Origin: Acidobacteriota bacterium
Lineage (GTDB): Bacteria; Acidobacteriota; Thermoanaerobaculia; Multivoradales; J023
DNA length: 64,000 nt
Assembly: GCA_029263395.1 (NCBI GenBank)
Contig: JAJCXO010000128.1
Coordinates: 1 to 64,000 of the forward strand
Direction: 5' to 3'
The notes under the pieces are model-generated. The model was not told where the DNA came from. It made no database searches and worked only from the letters and a program-made list of their open reading frames with translations. The position numbers were made by a program, and so were the translations under genes. The stretch's first letter is position 1. Every line of letters begins with the position of its first letter. Shown piece by piece: positions 37,101 through 45,653 of this stretch.

Positions 37101-40100
37101 GCCAGTGGCTGCTCGACGATCAGCCCAGGGGGTTCAGAGTCTAGGGTCACGGTGCGAGTCACACTGGTTGCCCGACCGACAAAATCCTGCGCCAGCAAGG
37201 TGATCTCGTTCTGCCCTTCGACCAAAGACACCACCTGCTCATCAAAAACCTGACTGGTGAGTGCAATCAATTGGCCGTCAATGTGAAAGCTAGCAAGTTG
37301 TCCATCGTCGATGACCGTGCCGGAGACGGTGACCGAGGGTTCGGTCACGAAGCTACCGTCTGCAGGGCTGGTCAACGTCAGGACTGGCGGCGCCAGATCG
37401 GAGCTCGACTCGATGGTCAGCTGCGTCACAACTTGCTGTCGGTTACCGGCCCGGTCGGCAACCTCAGCAACAATCTCGAACGCACCCACCCCAACCAACG
37501 GAAGTGGGCACTCAGCTCCAGTTGGGCCAATCGAACACAACTCTTCCATCTCGAAGGCTGCCTCGCTGCGGAGATTCCGAAACGAGATCAGAACCGTCTC
37601 GAGATCGATGCCAACCCCCGTATCGCCATAGGCAACCACAATCCCGGTGTCGAGATCAGCTAGGCCTGGATCGACCAGAGTCCCGGCTTCAGGACTGACA
37701 ATGGTCAGGGTTGGCGGTACCGTGTCGGTGGATGTCGGCTCACTTCCGAGAGCCCAGGCTATTGCCTGATCAATGGTGGAGCCGCCCGTTGTCGTGAGCA
37801 GGCTGCCGGTCTCGAGGCTGATAGGAAGGGCTAAACGCCGCGCCGACGCAACTCCAGCAGCCATCTCAACCGCGGAGTCATAGCCGAAAATTGCTGCTTC
37901 TGAAGTCGACAGTCGCGCCGCAACGATGGCTGTGGGTGCAGGCAGTCCCCAGGCATAGGTTGCTGGAGCCGAGGAAAATACAATTGGATCACGCAATCCC
38001 GGGGCGAGGATTGTTCCGTCGACCACGGTCAGCTCGAGCTGAGCGGATGCATAACCAAAGTCGCCGACGGACTCCGATTCCGTCCACCCGAACACTGGAT
38101 AGAGGTCGGCATTCCAACTGATCAGCGGCACAGGAACCGCGGAAAAATCCGGATCGACCAACACAACCTCAGCACTCGAAGAGACTGCAACCAGAGCCAT
38201 CCCCAACCCATCCGTAGCCGCTGCATCACCTGCCGAGACGACCAAAACTTCGAGTCCCAGCCTCTCCAGACGCGCCTGGATTGCGAGGTCTTCCGACATC
38301 GGACTCTGTGCATCTCCCACCACCAGCAACGCATCTACTGCTGGTGATCCGACCACAACGTTGACCGCCGATGACAGCGTTGCTGCGCCCTGGCCGTCAA
38401 CTGCCTGCGCGGTCAGTTGATACAAGCCTGGATCAGGAGCAATCCAAGAGAATTCGAAGGGAGGCGCGGGCAAGCTGCCGATGGCGCGCCCATTGGCATA
38501 GAAGATCACCGAAGCGACGGCATCGTCTGGATCACTGGCCTGAGCCGCGAGCACCACACTCTGGCCCGCGGGGACCATCGCTCCCTGGATCGGCGACAGC
38601 AGCGTCACCGTCGGCGGCTGATTACCGACCTCAAACCCCGCCGTCCAGGTGGCGGCAGCGTCGAACAATGCCCAACCGCTAGCACTCAAGGCCAGCGGAC
38701 CGTCCACGACAAAAAATCCGGTACGTCGGGCCGGCGCTTCCCCGCCTGGCATCGACGCCCCGCGTTCGAATCCGAACACGGTCCGTTGGACGCTGCTGGT
38801 CAAGGTCCCGGCGACACCTACGGCGTTGGCCCCAGCCAGCCCCCAGCGCATCGGCTGCGGCGTCTCGAACACTTCAACGGTCCCGACCAGTCCTGCCGCC
38901 AAGGGTGAACCGCCGAGAATTCCGCGACTGACGTCCATCTCCACAGCGGTTGCGGCCTCGCTGACGCCGAAGCCTTCTGCTTCAGTCATCCCGAGCGCGC
39001 CGTAGAGTGCTCCTTCGAGCACCAGGATCGGTGTTTCGACCGTGCGAAGATCAAGGTTGATCTGGGTCTCATCAACGCTGGGGGCAAGGACCAACATCGT
39101 GACTGCCTCAGCATCACTCGCGGTCAAAGCCGCGGCGGCAACAACGCTCGAGGAGAAGCCCAGCCCACTCAAGCGGTCACGCAATGCCAAATCATCAGCG
39201 TTTGCCGGACCACCGGTGACCACCAGCAGATCGGTTGCTGGGGCTCCAACGCGGATGGAAACCGGTGTCGAGTAGACCAAGCTTCCATCGATCACGGCAC
39301 GCGCGCGCAAGCTGTAGAGGCCATCGGGCGGATTCTCCACCCCTAGTTGGAAGGGTGCAGCAGTTCCGGTGGCCACCTCAATACCGTTGAGCAGGAGGTC
39401 AACACGTTGCACACCGGCGGCTGGTCCGGCCTCAATCGTCGCAACAATGTCTTCGCCGGTTGCAATTGCACTACCTGAGACTGGCGAGGTGATCTCAACA
39501 AAGGGCTCTCCAGCAGGTTCAAAACCGACCGCCCAGGCCAACGTCGCCTCAACTAACAGCCAACCTTCTGAAGTCAAGGAGCGTGCGGTCTTGCGGGCCA
39601 AGAACAGCCCAGCACGACGTGCTGGAGCGCTCCGACCGATCATCGCCTCACCGCTTTCGTAACCGAAAATCGCCGCCCTCGACAAATCGCCAGGCAGAGT
39701 TGCGACCGCCATCGCAGTTGATGCAGGAGTTCCCCAGCTCAGTCGTTCGGGCCGGCTAGTCACTTTGACCTCGCCCTCTAAACCCGCTGCCAACAAGCTT
39801 CCCGGATCGACAATATCCAAACGCTGGCGACCGTTGACAAAACCTTTGGGGCTTGCCATCCCAAGCGCCGCATACAGCCGTTTGTTCCAGGTCACAACCG
39901 GGATTTCCGTCTGCTGCAAAACCGCAACTAGATCTGAAGTCATTTGCACTCGCGACGCAACAACAATCAACGCCCGGCCATCTAAAACAGACACGCCGGG
40001 TTCGCCATCACTGTCACTGTCACTGTCGGAGTCGGAGTCGGAGTCGGAGTCGGAGTCGGAGTCAGAATCGGAATCGGAATCGGAATCGGAATCGGAATCG

Positions 40101-40714
40101 CTATCACTGTCGGAATCGCTGTCATTGTCGGAATCGCTATCACTGTCGGAATCGCCATCACGCTCATCGAACGCCTCAGTTGTCACTGCTTCTACCATGA
40201 AGCCATAACTCTCCAGGCGTTCAGCAAAAGCCTTGTCACCGTCTCTCAGAGGGAGCTTTTTGACGACAAACACCGTGTTGAGATTAGGTTCGCCGACGCG
40301 GATTGCCACCGGTTCTGACAGCGCACTGAGGCCGGCTTCGTCTCTAATGCGTGTGCGCAGGATGTGAAGACCTTCTGGCAACGCGGCGAGAGTCAGCTCA
40401 AACGACTGGTCACCAGGGATGGTTCCCAAGGTCGATCCGTACAACAGGAACTCCACTTCGTTGATGGCCGACCCCGCGGACGCCTCCGCTACCGCAATCA
40501 GGTCGATCGGCTCACCCAACGCAAACTGGCTACCGGAGACCGGAGCGACCAGCGAACTCGATGGCGATTGACCGAAGGCCGGCGCAGCCAACAAAAGAAC
40601 CACCATGCCAAACCAAACTGGCCAATGTGAAGACCCCAACTTGGTCGCGCGGAGCGGGGCACAGAGTGACGTCTCTCCGTGCGGATGGCTCGGGAATCGA
40701 AAGTGTCGGGTCAT
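34163..40714 (-). CDS. Giant exported Ig-like/Ser-Asp repeat protein (2183 aa)
   Basis: ATG at 40714 has GAGGG nine bases upstream. Signal peptide ends at APAFGQ (~49). Residues ~50-1010 hold three repeats of an Ig-like domain (PPTVTLLSPIQGAMVPAGQ type) followed by a Rossmann-like module of ~220 residues (LLVVTGGPANADDLALRDRL...IFGYxSxxxM). The first module carries a ~50-residue Ser-Asp repeat (~185-237). Then come several Ig-like domains (~1015-1430), Big_1-like domains (~1455-1650), a carboxypeptidase-regulatory-like domain (~1670), a Cys-rich part (CGGCPECRRCDEGYC, ~1905-1960) and a C-terminal beta-rich domain. Likely a surface-exposed or released adhesin-like protein. First gene of a three-gene leftward operon. 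Confidence 0.9.
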   Translation of the reverse strand: MTRHFRFPSHPHGETSLCAPLRATKLGSSHWPVWFGMVVLLLAAPAFGQSPSSSLVAPVSGSQFALGEPIDLIAVAEASAGSAINEVEFLLYGSTLGTIPGDQSFELTLAALPEGLHILRTRIRDEAGLSALSEPVAIRVGEPNLNTVFVVKKLPLRDGDKAFAERLESYGFMVEAVTTEAFDERDGDSDSDSDSDNDSDSDSDSDSDSDSDSDSDSDSDSDSDSDSDSDSDSDSDGEPGVSVLDGRALIVVASRVQMTSDLVAVLQQTEIPVVTWNKRLYAALGMASPKGFVNGRQRLDIVDPGSLLAAGLEGEVKVTSRPERLSWGTPASTAMAVATLPGDLSRAAIFGYESGEAMIGRSAPARRAGLFLARKTARSLTSEGWLLVEATLAWAVGFEPAGEPFVEITSPVSGSAIATGEDIVATIEAGPAAGVQRVDLLLNGIEVATGTAAPFQLGVENPPDGLYSLRARAVIDGSLVYSTPVSIRVGAPATDLLVVTGGPANADDLALRDRLSGLGFSSSVVAAAALTASDAEAVTMLVLAPSVDETQINLDLRTVETPILVLEGALYGALGMTEAEGFGVSEAATAVEMDVSRGILGGSPLAAGLVGTVEVFETPQPMRWGLAGANAVGVAGTLTSSVQRTVFGFERGASMPGGEAPARRTGFFVVDGPLALSASGWALFDAAATWTAGFEVGNQPPTVTLLSPIQGAMVPAGQSVVLAAQASDPDDAVASVIFYANGRAIGSLPAPPFEFSWIAPDPGLYQLTAQAVDGQGAATLSSAVNVVVGSPAVDALLVVGDAQSPMSEDLAIQARLERLGLEVLVVSAGDAAATDGLGMALVAVSSSAEVVLVDPDFSAVPVPLISWNADLYPVFGWTESESVGDFGYASAQLELTVVDGTILAPGLRDPIVFSSAPATYAWGLPAPTAIVAARLSTSEAAIFGYDSAVEMAAGVASARRLALPISLETGSLLTTTGGSTIDQAIAWALGSEPTSTDTVPPTLTIVSPEAGTLVDPGLADLDTGIVVAYGDTGVGIDLETVLISFRNLRSEAAFEMEELCSIGPTGAECPLPLVGVGAFEIVAEVADRAGNRQQVVTQLTIESSSDLAPPVLTLTSPADGSFVTEPSVTVSGTVIDDGQLASFHIDGQLIALTSQVFDEQVVSLVEGQNEITLLAQDFVGRATSVTRTVTLDSEPPGLIVEQPLADLLTTDPTARILGQAVDPYLDRVMAGGTLLALDAEGRFDQTVALEPGLNVLDVTAWDLAGNLTSFSVSVFRSAPVAVAIQEPADGLLTAADTVTVSGTVDAGVASVLVGGILADVVGESFTVSGYELHEGTNIITAVATNEIGVSTTATVRLFRDSEAPVVTFLSPQDGQTIESATVAVTGVVQDLGNAPVAAPTITVAGSPAEVSSGTFRAVVPLVVGSNTITVESVDSAGNATNVTLTVERENLAGQPLLRAVSGDGQAARVGDPLASPLVVELRAADGAPAVGRRVIFKIVGSNGSLTGSTTGTDRARVVATDDQGRASVFWTLGSRSGLYDRVVATAVGFAGEAVFGAQAEVGAPTELYIDSGNYQTGAVGELLPLPLRVAVTDGFQNPVPGAEVRFEVSEGNGLVNGTQAVTLTTGADGRVGAGFTLGTVELREGNSVRADLLDGSASPAYFLATGLVPGQEFATAVRGLVLDNADQPVPGVTITIDGSAETAITDQEGQFEIAPAPVGYVHLVADGSTATRPGDWPKLAFEMVTVSGRVNGMDRPIYILPVRNSEGLTVGPDSGGTLTLPDVPGLELTVAPGSATFADGSQTGVISVTLVHADKVPMAPNFGQQPRLVLTVQPPSVRLDPPAKLTLPNVSGLPPGAVGDVYSFRHDLGEFVSIGPGAVSEDGTVLVTGDGLGLRAGGWHHAPPRPKPRPKTDGCGGCPECRRCDEGYCRFIGLSQPCDDGLFCTIDDKCVDPIKGCKGTDRKERVDSRIDIRKDALDNLNKALDAIDRGISNFAPCKAKIGDLSATGRLESVETCCEATDELLLKGRGTGFGSASFGLSRCVLPGAGFAIGSLARFGVFITVQVQPRIQLSASSNPCQGKPKCPFGLEGQLKAKFIIELGGLLELGGGGDPNDEDDNPPGLLSVSVYGRNEAQPTLKVDCTGFDGSVPIGPLQVIANVTVAGGFSIQRIFEIPNSRWEFPNG
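40010..40152 (-). repeat. Ser-Asp codon repeat (about 24 hexanucleotide units)
   Basis: In-frame (AGT/TCC/TCA GAC/GAT)n hexamers coding for alternating Ser-Asp. Sub-blocks are homogenised (runs of gtcgga, then runs of atcgga on the + strand), which indicates recent slippage expansion. One Asn replaces Ser early in the tract. Confidence 0.95.
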
Positions 40715-40980
40715 GATGGGTTCCCTCTGAGTTCCTTAGCAGGTTGTCGGATAGCGCAAGCGAGACCGTTCTCGGCCAATCGACAGCTGCACCGGTCATG
40801 CCAAGCTGCCATGTCCAAATAGAATGCCTCGGCATTCGGGCAAAGTGCCCAAGAATCAAGGAGCATTTGTCGCAAGAGGGTTCTAGACGGCACCCCGCGC
40901 CCTAACGAAGTGGTCGCTTACGGGCTGGCACAAGTGCGCCAGCGACCACCCCTGGGCGAATTCGCCCACCGTCAGGATTG

Positions 40981-41048
40981 TCCGTGCGCGCCATTCGATC
41001 GATCGTGCCCTCGATGAAGTGTCGAGGGCACTAAACCGCGAGACGCTT
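40981..41048 (-). repeat. Copy A of a ~68-bp element repeated upstream of the kinase gene
   Basis: This stretch matches 43655-43723 in the same orientation with roughly 75-80% identity; shared blocks are cgcgccattcgat, tgccct, actaaa and cgcgagac. It lies 267-334 bases upstream of the 2183-aa protein gene. The 40715-41275 gap otherwise holds the 20-bp repeats and no gene I can support. Confidence 0.65.
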
Positions 41049-41190
41049 AGACGTCGCGCTCGAGGCGGATTCCCCGAGTTTCGCGGGCGCCGGCGGACTC
41101 GAACAGCTGTTCTCCTACCAAACCGTATAGGAACAGGCCCCAGGCGATGGCATGGATGATGGGCGCATGGTTGGGGCCTTGCCTGGCCAA

Positions 41191-41253
41191 TTTTGCGCTT
41201 GCAAATTCGACCTGACGAGCCCTGCCGTACCGCTTTTGCGCTTGCAAATTCGA
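41191..41253. repeat. Two perfect 20-bp direct repeats, each with an internal dyad
   Basis: ttttgcgcttgcaaattcga occurs at 41191-41210 and 41234-41253, 43 bp apart. Each copy contains tttgc-gctt-gcaaa, a perfect 5-bp dyad. They begin 23 bases past the stop codon of the leftward kinase gene. Spacing of about four helical turns suggests a tandem protein-binding site. Confidence 0.8.
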
Positions 41254-41275
41254 GGTTTCGTGCGAAGACGGATCG

Positions 41276-43609
41276 CTATTCCGTCTCCTGGTCTGATGGC
41301 CGCCAGCCCAGCTCGCGAGCCAGTGTCTCGAGGGCGGGATCTCTCCAGCCTCGGGCTGCGAGTAACGCTAGCGGCCGGCTGGCCTGATCTAGGCGACCCA
41401 GGCGTAGCTGTGCTTCGGCCAGGCTTGCGACGTAGTAGCTGCTCGCCTCGGTGAGGCCAGAGACAGCCGGCTCCAGCAAATGGACGGCTTGCTGCCATGA
41501 AGCTTCCGCCGCGGCGGCGTCGCCCAATCCCTCGAGAGCAACACCAACGGCTGTCAGGTCGGCAGCAACATCATTGCGATAGGAGGCATTGGTCGGATCT
41601 CCGGCCAGCAGCTCTCGTGAAAGTTTCAGCGCGGCTTCGGACGCCTCGAGACTGGTGTCGAAGTGCCCCTGGTCACGCCATACCGCGGCCAGATTGGTAT
41701 GGGCCACGGCCAGCTCGCGCTTCCAATCCGCGTTCAGGGGGTCTTTCGACACCAAGTCCAGGCCAAGATCGCGGGCGCTGCGAAAGGCCTCGACGGCATC
41801 GTCGCCGCGCCCCATCTGGGCGAGCGTCTCACCGATCTGAGACGTGGTCATCAGCAGATTGAGCTGGCGACCGGGATCGCGGTTCTCCTGCCACAGCTCC
41901 AGGTCTAGATCTCTGGCGCGGCTGAGATCAGCCAGGGCTCTCGGCCAGCGCCCGCGCTCGAATTCCGTCGTTCCGCGGTACGACAGAATCACCGACAGGA
42001 ACTGGCGAATATCCCCCGGACTGTTCTCGGCTTCTTCGAGGATCGCATCGAGCTCTCGGAGCGCATCTTCATGACGATGCATTTCGCGCAACAGCCAAGC
42101 CAGCTCGGCCTGTTCCTTGAAACGCTCGAGGCGCAACTCGGACCGACGCTCTGGACTCGCGTCAGCTTCCAGCTGACGCCTGCGCTGCAACGAGCTAGCT
42201 CGCAGCTCGAACGATTCGCTCAGCTTTCCCTGCTCCTGCAGAGCCCGCCCCAAAAGAGCCTCGGTCTCAGCGAGAGCCCGTCGCCAGTCCTCGCCTTCAG
42301 GATGCTCTGCACGGGAAGAGATCAAACCGGTAAGGCTCTCGGCGCTCTGTCGATAGGCCAGGGAAGCCTTCTCATACTTCCCCTGGTATTCCAAAACACG
42401 GCCGGAGTTACGCAGCGCCCTGGCTCGCCCGAACCATCGGTCGACGTCCCCTCCGTGGCTGCCGAACTCATCGTAGTAGCCGCTGGCAGCGTCGGCCGCA
42501 GCTTCGAGCAGGTCGAGGCGCCCCAGGGGCTCGAGACCGCCATAGAGGTCGTCGACCATGAAGTCGATCAGGGTTTCGGCTCGGGTCTGGGCCTCGATGG
42601 CGAGCTGTCGCTCGCGGCGCAGATCAACCGTATATTTGACCGCGCCGAGCAACACGATCATTCCGACCACGGCAGCGGCGATTCGATTTCTCCGCCTTCG
42701 AGGCTTGTCGAGAATCGATCGCAGTCGCTCATGGACGGCTTCGGCCGAGGGACGCACAGCAGGGTCCAAGGCCTTGAGACTTTCGACCAACTCGATGAGA
42801 TCGGCGTCTCCGTCGACCATCTGTCGGGCCTCTCCCACTTGGACCTTGACCATCAAAGCAGCGAGCCGGGTGTCGTCGTAGGCTCGCACACCCTCCAACA
42901 GCTCCTGGAGCAGAAGGCCGAGGGAATAGAGGTCAGAACCCGGCGTCAAAGGTTCACCCCGGGCCTGTTCTGGAGACATGTAGGCCGGACTACCCAGGAT
43001 GTGTCCCGCTTCGGTCTCAAAACCGAGCTGAGACATCGTTTTCGACCTGGGCTCGGCTTCGGCCGGCTCTTCGTCCCACCTGCGGGCGAGCCCGAAGTCG
43101 AGCACTTTCGCATCACCCCGAGCGTCGATCATGACGTTCTGTGGCTTCAGGTCCCGGTGCACAATACCTTGTTGGTGCGCGGCCGAAAGCGCCTTCGCGA
43201 TCTGCATGACAATCTCGAGCTTGGCGGTGAAGTCGAGGCCCAGCGCCGCCTCCTCGAGCGAACACCCATCCACCAGCTCCATCACCAGGTAATCTCCGTC
43301 GCGGGTGGTGATGAAGTCATAAACCCGGCAGATATTCGGATGTTCGAGCTGGGACAACAGCCGCGCTTCGCGCAAGAATCGATCACAGGCGACTTTGCTG
43401 TTCAACAGGCCGGGTCGTATGCACTTCACTGCGACGCGTCGACCGAGAACCTCGTCTTCGCCGATGAAAACTTCCCCCATCCCGCCTTGGCCGAGCGAGG
43501 TCGAGAGTACGATATTCCGCACTCGACCGAAGGGCGGCGAAGTTGGTCCCCCTTCCGGACGAGGATCGAGCAAAGGATGGGCTTCAGTTTCCGCAAATTG
43601 GCCAGTCAT
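41276..43609 (-). CDS. Membrane Ser/Thr protein kinase with C-terminal TPR region (kinase 1)
   Basis: A 777-aa Hanks-type kinase. Kinase domain ~35-300: GQGGMGEV (P-loop), VAVKCIRPG (Lys), HRDLKPQN (catalytic loop), DFGLARR and SPAYMSPEQARGE (activation end). A single helix (IAAAVVGMIVLLGAVKYTV, ~318-336) follows a basic RRRR stop-transfer. The C-terminal ~430 residues are helical repeats of TPR type (RALADLSRARDLDLELWQEN, LGLDLVSKDPLNADWKRELA), expected outside the membrane. GAGG precedes ATG 43609. The gene diverges from the FHA regulator, a likely phosphorylation partner by context. Confidence 0.93.
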   Translation of the reverse strand: MTGQFAETEAHPLLDPRPEGGPTSPPFGRVRNIVLSTSLGQGGMGEVFIGEDEVLGRRVAVKCIRPGLLNSKVACDRFLREARLLSQLEHPNICRVYDFITTRDGDYLVMELVDGCSLEEAALGLDFTAKLEIVMQIAKALSAAHQQGIVHRDLKPQNVMIDARGDAKVLDFGLARRWDEEPAEAEPRSKTMSQLGFETEAGHILGSPAYMSPEQARGEPLTPGSDLYSLGLLLQELLEGVRAYDDTRLAALMVKVQVGEARQMVDGDADLIELVESLKALDPAVRPSAEAVHERLRSILDKPRRRRNRIAAAVVGMIVLLGAVKYTVDLRRERQLAIEAQTRAETLIDFMVDDLYGGLEPLGRLDLLEAAADAASGYYDEFGSHGGDVDRWFGRARALRNSGRVLEYQGKYEKASLAYRQSAESLTGLISSRAEHPEGEDWRRALAETEALLGRALQEQGKLSESFELRASSLQRRRQLEADASPERRSELRLERFKEQAELAWLLREMHRHEDALRELDAILEEAENSPGDIRQFLSVILSYRGTTEFERGRWPRALADLSRARDLDLELWQENRDPGRQLNLLMTTSQIGETLAQMGRGDDAVEAFRSARDLGLDLVSKDPLNADWKRELAVAHTNLAAVWRDQGHFDTSLEASEAALKLSRELLAGDPTNASYRNDVAADLTAVGVALEGLGDAAAAEASWQQAVHLLEPAVSGLTEASSYYVASLAEAQLRLGRLDQASRPLALLAARGWRDPALETLARELGWRPSDQETE

Positions 43610-43654
43610 ATTTTCGCCTCAGGTGCCTCTATGGTAACCGTAACCGACGGGATG

Positions 43655-43723
43655 TCCGGGCGCGCCATTCGATGGAAGGTTGCCCTTGATAGAGTGTGCG
43701 CGCCACTAAATCGCGAGACTCTT
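43655..43723 (-). repeat. Copy B of the ~68-bp element, kinase/FHA-regulator intergenic region
   Basis: Same sequence family as 40981-41048. It covers most of the 115-bp gap between the divergent kinase 1 and FHA-regulator genes and reaches the regulator's start codon. It probably carries promoter or operator sequence for one or both genes. Confidence 0.65.
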
Positions 43724-43724
43724 G

Positions 43725-45653
43725 ATGTCCCAACCGCCAATAGCCTCGAGCACCCACCGATATCGTCTCCGTCGCCAGGTCGGTAGTGGCGTGCGGAACT
43801 GGCCACTGCCCAGCGGTAGGAGTCGGGTCGGCCGCGATATCGACAATGAACTAGTGCTCGACGAGGATGGCGTATCACGGCACCACGCCACCCTCTGGCT
43901 AGAAGCCGGGCGATTGGTCGTCACCGACGCCAAAAGCAAAAATGGAACGTTTCTCAACGGCCAATCCATAGTCCGCGCCGAGATTACGGTTGGCGACGTG
44001 CTGGCCTTCGGATCGGTTGAACTCACCTGCGAAGCCGCGACGCTGGCGGAGACCGTGCTAGCGGTCGACCTCCATGGCAGTGGTACCACCATGGGCTACT
44101 CGCGGCTCACCAATACTGCAACTGCCCGCGCCATCGCCAGTGATCGAGGCTCATGGCTCGATCTCGGTCGATCGTTCAGCTCGGCTCTGCGCAAGTCGGG
44201 CGTCGAGTCTGAAGCGCTCGCCACATTGACGGCTGGACTCGGCCTGCGGGGGGCAGCCTTGCTGCGGCGAGCGACGAACCTCCCTGCCGCCCTGGTAGCT
44301 ACGCATGGCTCCATCGATACCCAAGAGATCGAAGGAGCGGCCGCCCAGTGGGCAGCAACAGGCCGAAGTCTCGTGATCGAGGCGGAGGTCTGCGGGTACG
44401 CTCCCCCAGACGTGTCCTACCCATGGTGCATCGTTTTGGCGGGAGAGTTTCCCGGGCGACCGAAGTGTTCTCCTTTACTCGCCCTGCTGCTCGAGTCCTA
44501 TGCCTCCTGGCGGACACAGTCGAAACCAGCAGCCCAGGCCGTCGAAACTACAAACTCGCGGAGTCCCCAACCGGAGCTCACATTTCCCTCTGGCTTTTTA
44601 CCCGGCTCCTCGCCCGCGATGCAGGACATCTTCGATCAGATAAAAGCCCTGGCGATTGGCCAGGAACCCGTGCTCATTATCGGAGAAACCGGTGTTGGCA
44701 AAGAACCTATTGCCCGCACTCTGCATCTTTCCTCACCAAGACATGACCAACCGTTGGTGGCCGTCAACTGCGCTGCAGTGCCGAGCGATCTGCTAGAAGC
44801 CGAGTTCTTCGGCATCGGTGAACGAGTTGCGACCGGCGTCACAGGGCGCCAGGGGCTCTTTCGTCGAGCGGCGGGCGGCACCATCTTGCTCGACGAAGTC
44901 GGAACCATGGCCCTCCAGCTCCAGGCTAAGCTGCTGCGGGTGCTGCAGGAGCGAGAATTTTTCCCGATCGGCGCCTCAAAACCGATCCCGATCGATGCCC
45001 GAGTAGTCGCTGCAACCAACGCCGAGCTTCAGACAGAAATCCAGCTCGGCAGATTCCGCAGCGATCTCTTTTATCGCCTCGCCGGATATGAACTGCGGAT
45101 TCCACCGTTGCGCGAACGTCGAGAGGATATCCCCGCCCTGGTTGAGCACTTCTTGCGGCGCAGCTGTGATGAAATCGAGCGTCCGATTCACGGCTTGACC
45201 GCAGGGGCTATGGAACGTCTCGTAGCTCATCCATGGCCGGGCAATATCCGCCAGCTCCAGCATGAGATTCGCGCCTTGGTCTATCGCTGCCCCGTCGGCG
45301 GGGTGATCGATCAAGAGATGCTTCGAAAGCCAGCCTCTGAAGACGTTGCAGTCGACGCACCGACACCATCCATCATGGTTCCAAGCTACTCGGTACCGAC
45401 TGCCGCATCCGCCGCCCCACCAGATCTGAAATCTGGGTTCAACTCTAGCTTGATGCCTACAGCTGACGCGATGCCTTCAACTGACGAACACAGTGGAGAC
45501 ATCGACTCATCGCTCGAGTTGGGAGGTTTGGAAAAAGCCGCGGTGCAAGAAGCCCTTCGCCGCAGCCAAGGTAATCAGCGACAAGCAGCCGCCCTTCTGG
45601 GGATCACTCGTTCTAGTTTTCGGCGCCGGCTGAAACGTTACGAGATCAGCTGA
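43725..45653 (+). CDS. FHA-AAA+-Fis transcriptional regulator with degenerate GAFTGA loop
   Basis: A 642-aa cytoplasmic regulator. FHA domain ~25-105 with SRVGRDIDNELVLDEDGVSR and SKNGTFLNG, binding phospho-Thr. A middle ~190-residue region follows. AAA+ ~300-520: Walker A GETGVGKEP, Walker B GGTILLDEVG, VVAATNAEL, and RSDLFYRLAGYELRIPPLRE. C-terminal Fis-type HTH: NQRQAAALLGITRSSFRRRL. The sigma54-contact loop GAFTGA is replaced by RVATGV (in FFGIGERVATGVTGRQGLF), so ordinary sigma54 activation is doubtful. ATG at 43725 is favoured over the TTG one codon earlier. The last 16 bp overlap the convergent kinase 2 gene. Confidence 0.92.
   Translation: MSQPPIASSTHRYRLRRQVGSGVRNWPLPSGRSRVGRDIDNELVLDEDGVSRHHATLWLEAGRLVVTDAKSKNGTFLNGQSIVRAEITVGDVLAFGSVELTCEAATLAETVLAVDLHGSGTTMGYSRLTNTATARAIASDRGSWLDLGRSFSSALRKSGVESEALATLTAGLGLRGAALLRRATNLPAALVATHGSIDTQEIEGAAAQWAATGRSLVIEAEVCGYAPPDVSYPWCIVLAGEFPGRPKCSPLLALLLESYASWRTQSKPAAQAVETTNSRSPQPELTFPSGFLPGSSPAMQDIFDQIKALAIGQEPVLIIGETGVGKEPIARTLHLSSPRHDQPLVAVNCAAVPSDLLEAEFFGIGERVATGVTGRQGLFRRAAGGTILLDEVGTMALQLQAKLLRVLQEREFFPIGASKPIPIDARVVAATNAELQTEIQLGRFRSDLFYRLAGYELRIPPLRERREDIPALVEHFLRRSCDEIERPIHGLTAGAMERLVAHPWPGNIRQLQHEIRALVYRCPVGGVIDQEMLRKPASEDVAVDAPTPSIMVPSYSVPTAASAAPPDLKSGFNSSLMPTADAMPSTDEHSGDIDSSLELGGLEKAAVQEALRRSQGNQRQAAALLGITRSSFRRRLKRYEIS

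Noticed and set aside
41047-41247. Possible 66-aa leftward protein between kinase 1 and the giant gene
   Set aside because: It begins within the 20-bp repeat, has no good ribosome site and matches no family I recognise.
42071-43786. Long open frame (571 codons) on the + strand opposite kinase 1
   Set aside because: It is antisense to a clear Hanks kinase; the translation has no recognisable domain and reflects GC-driven codon periodicity.
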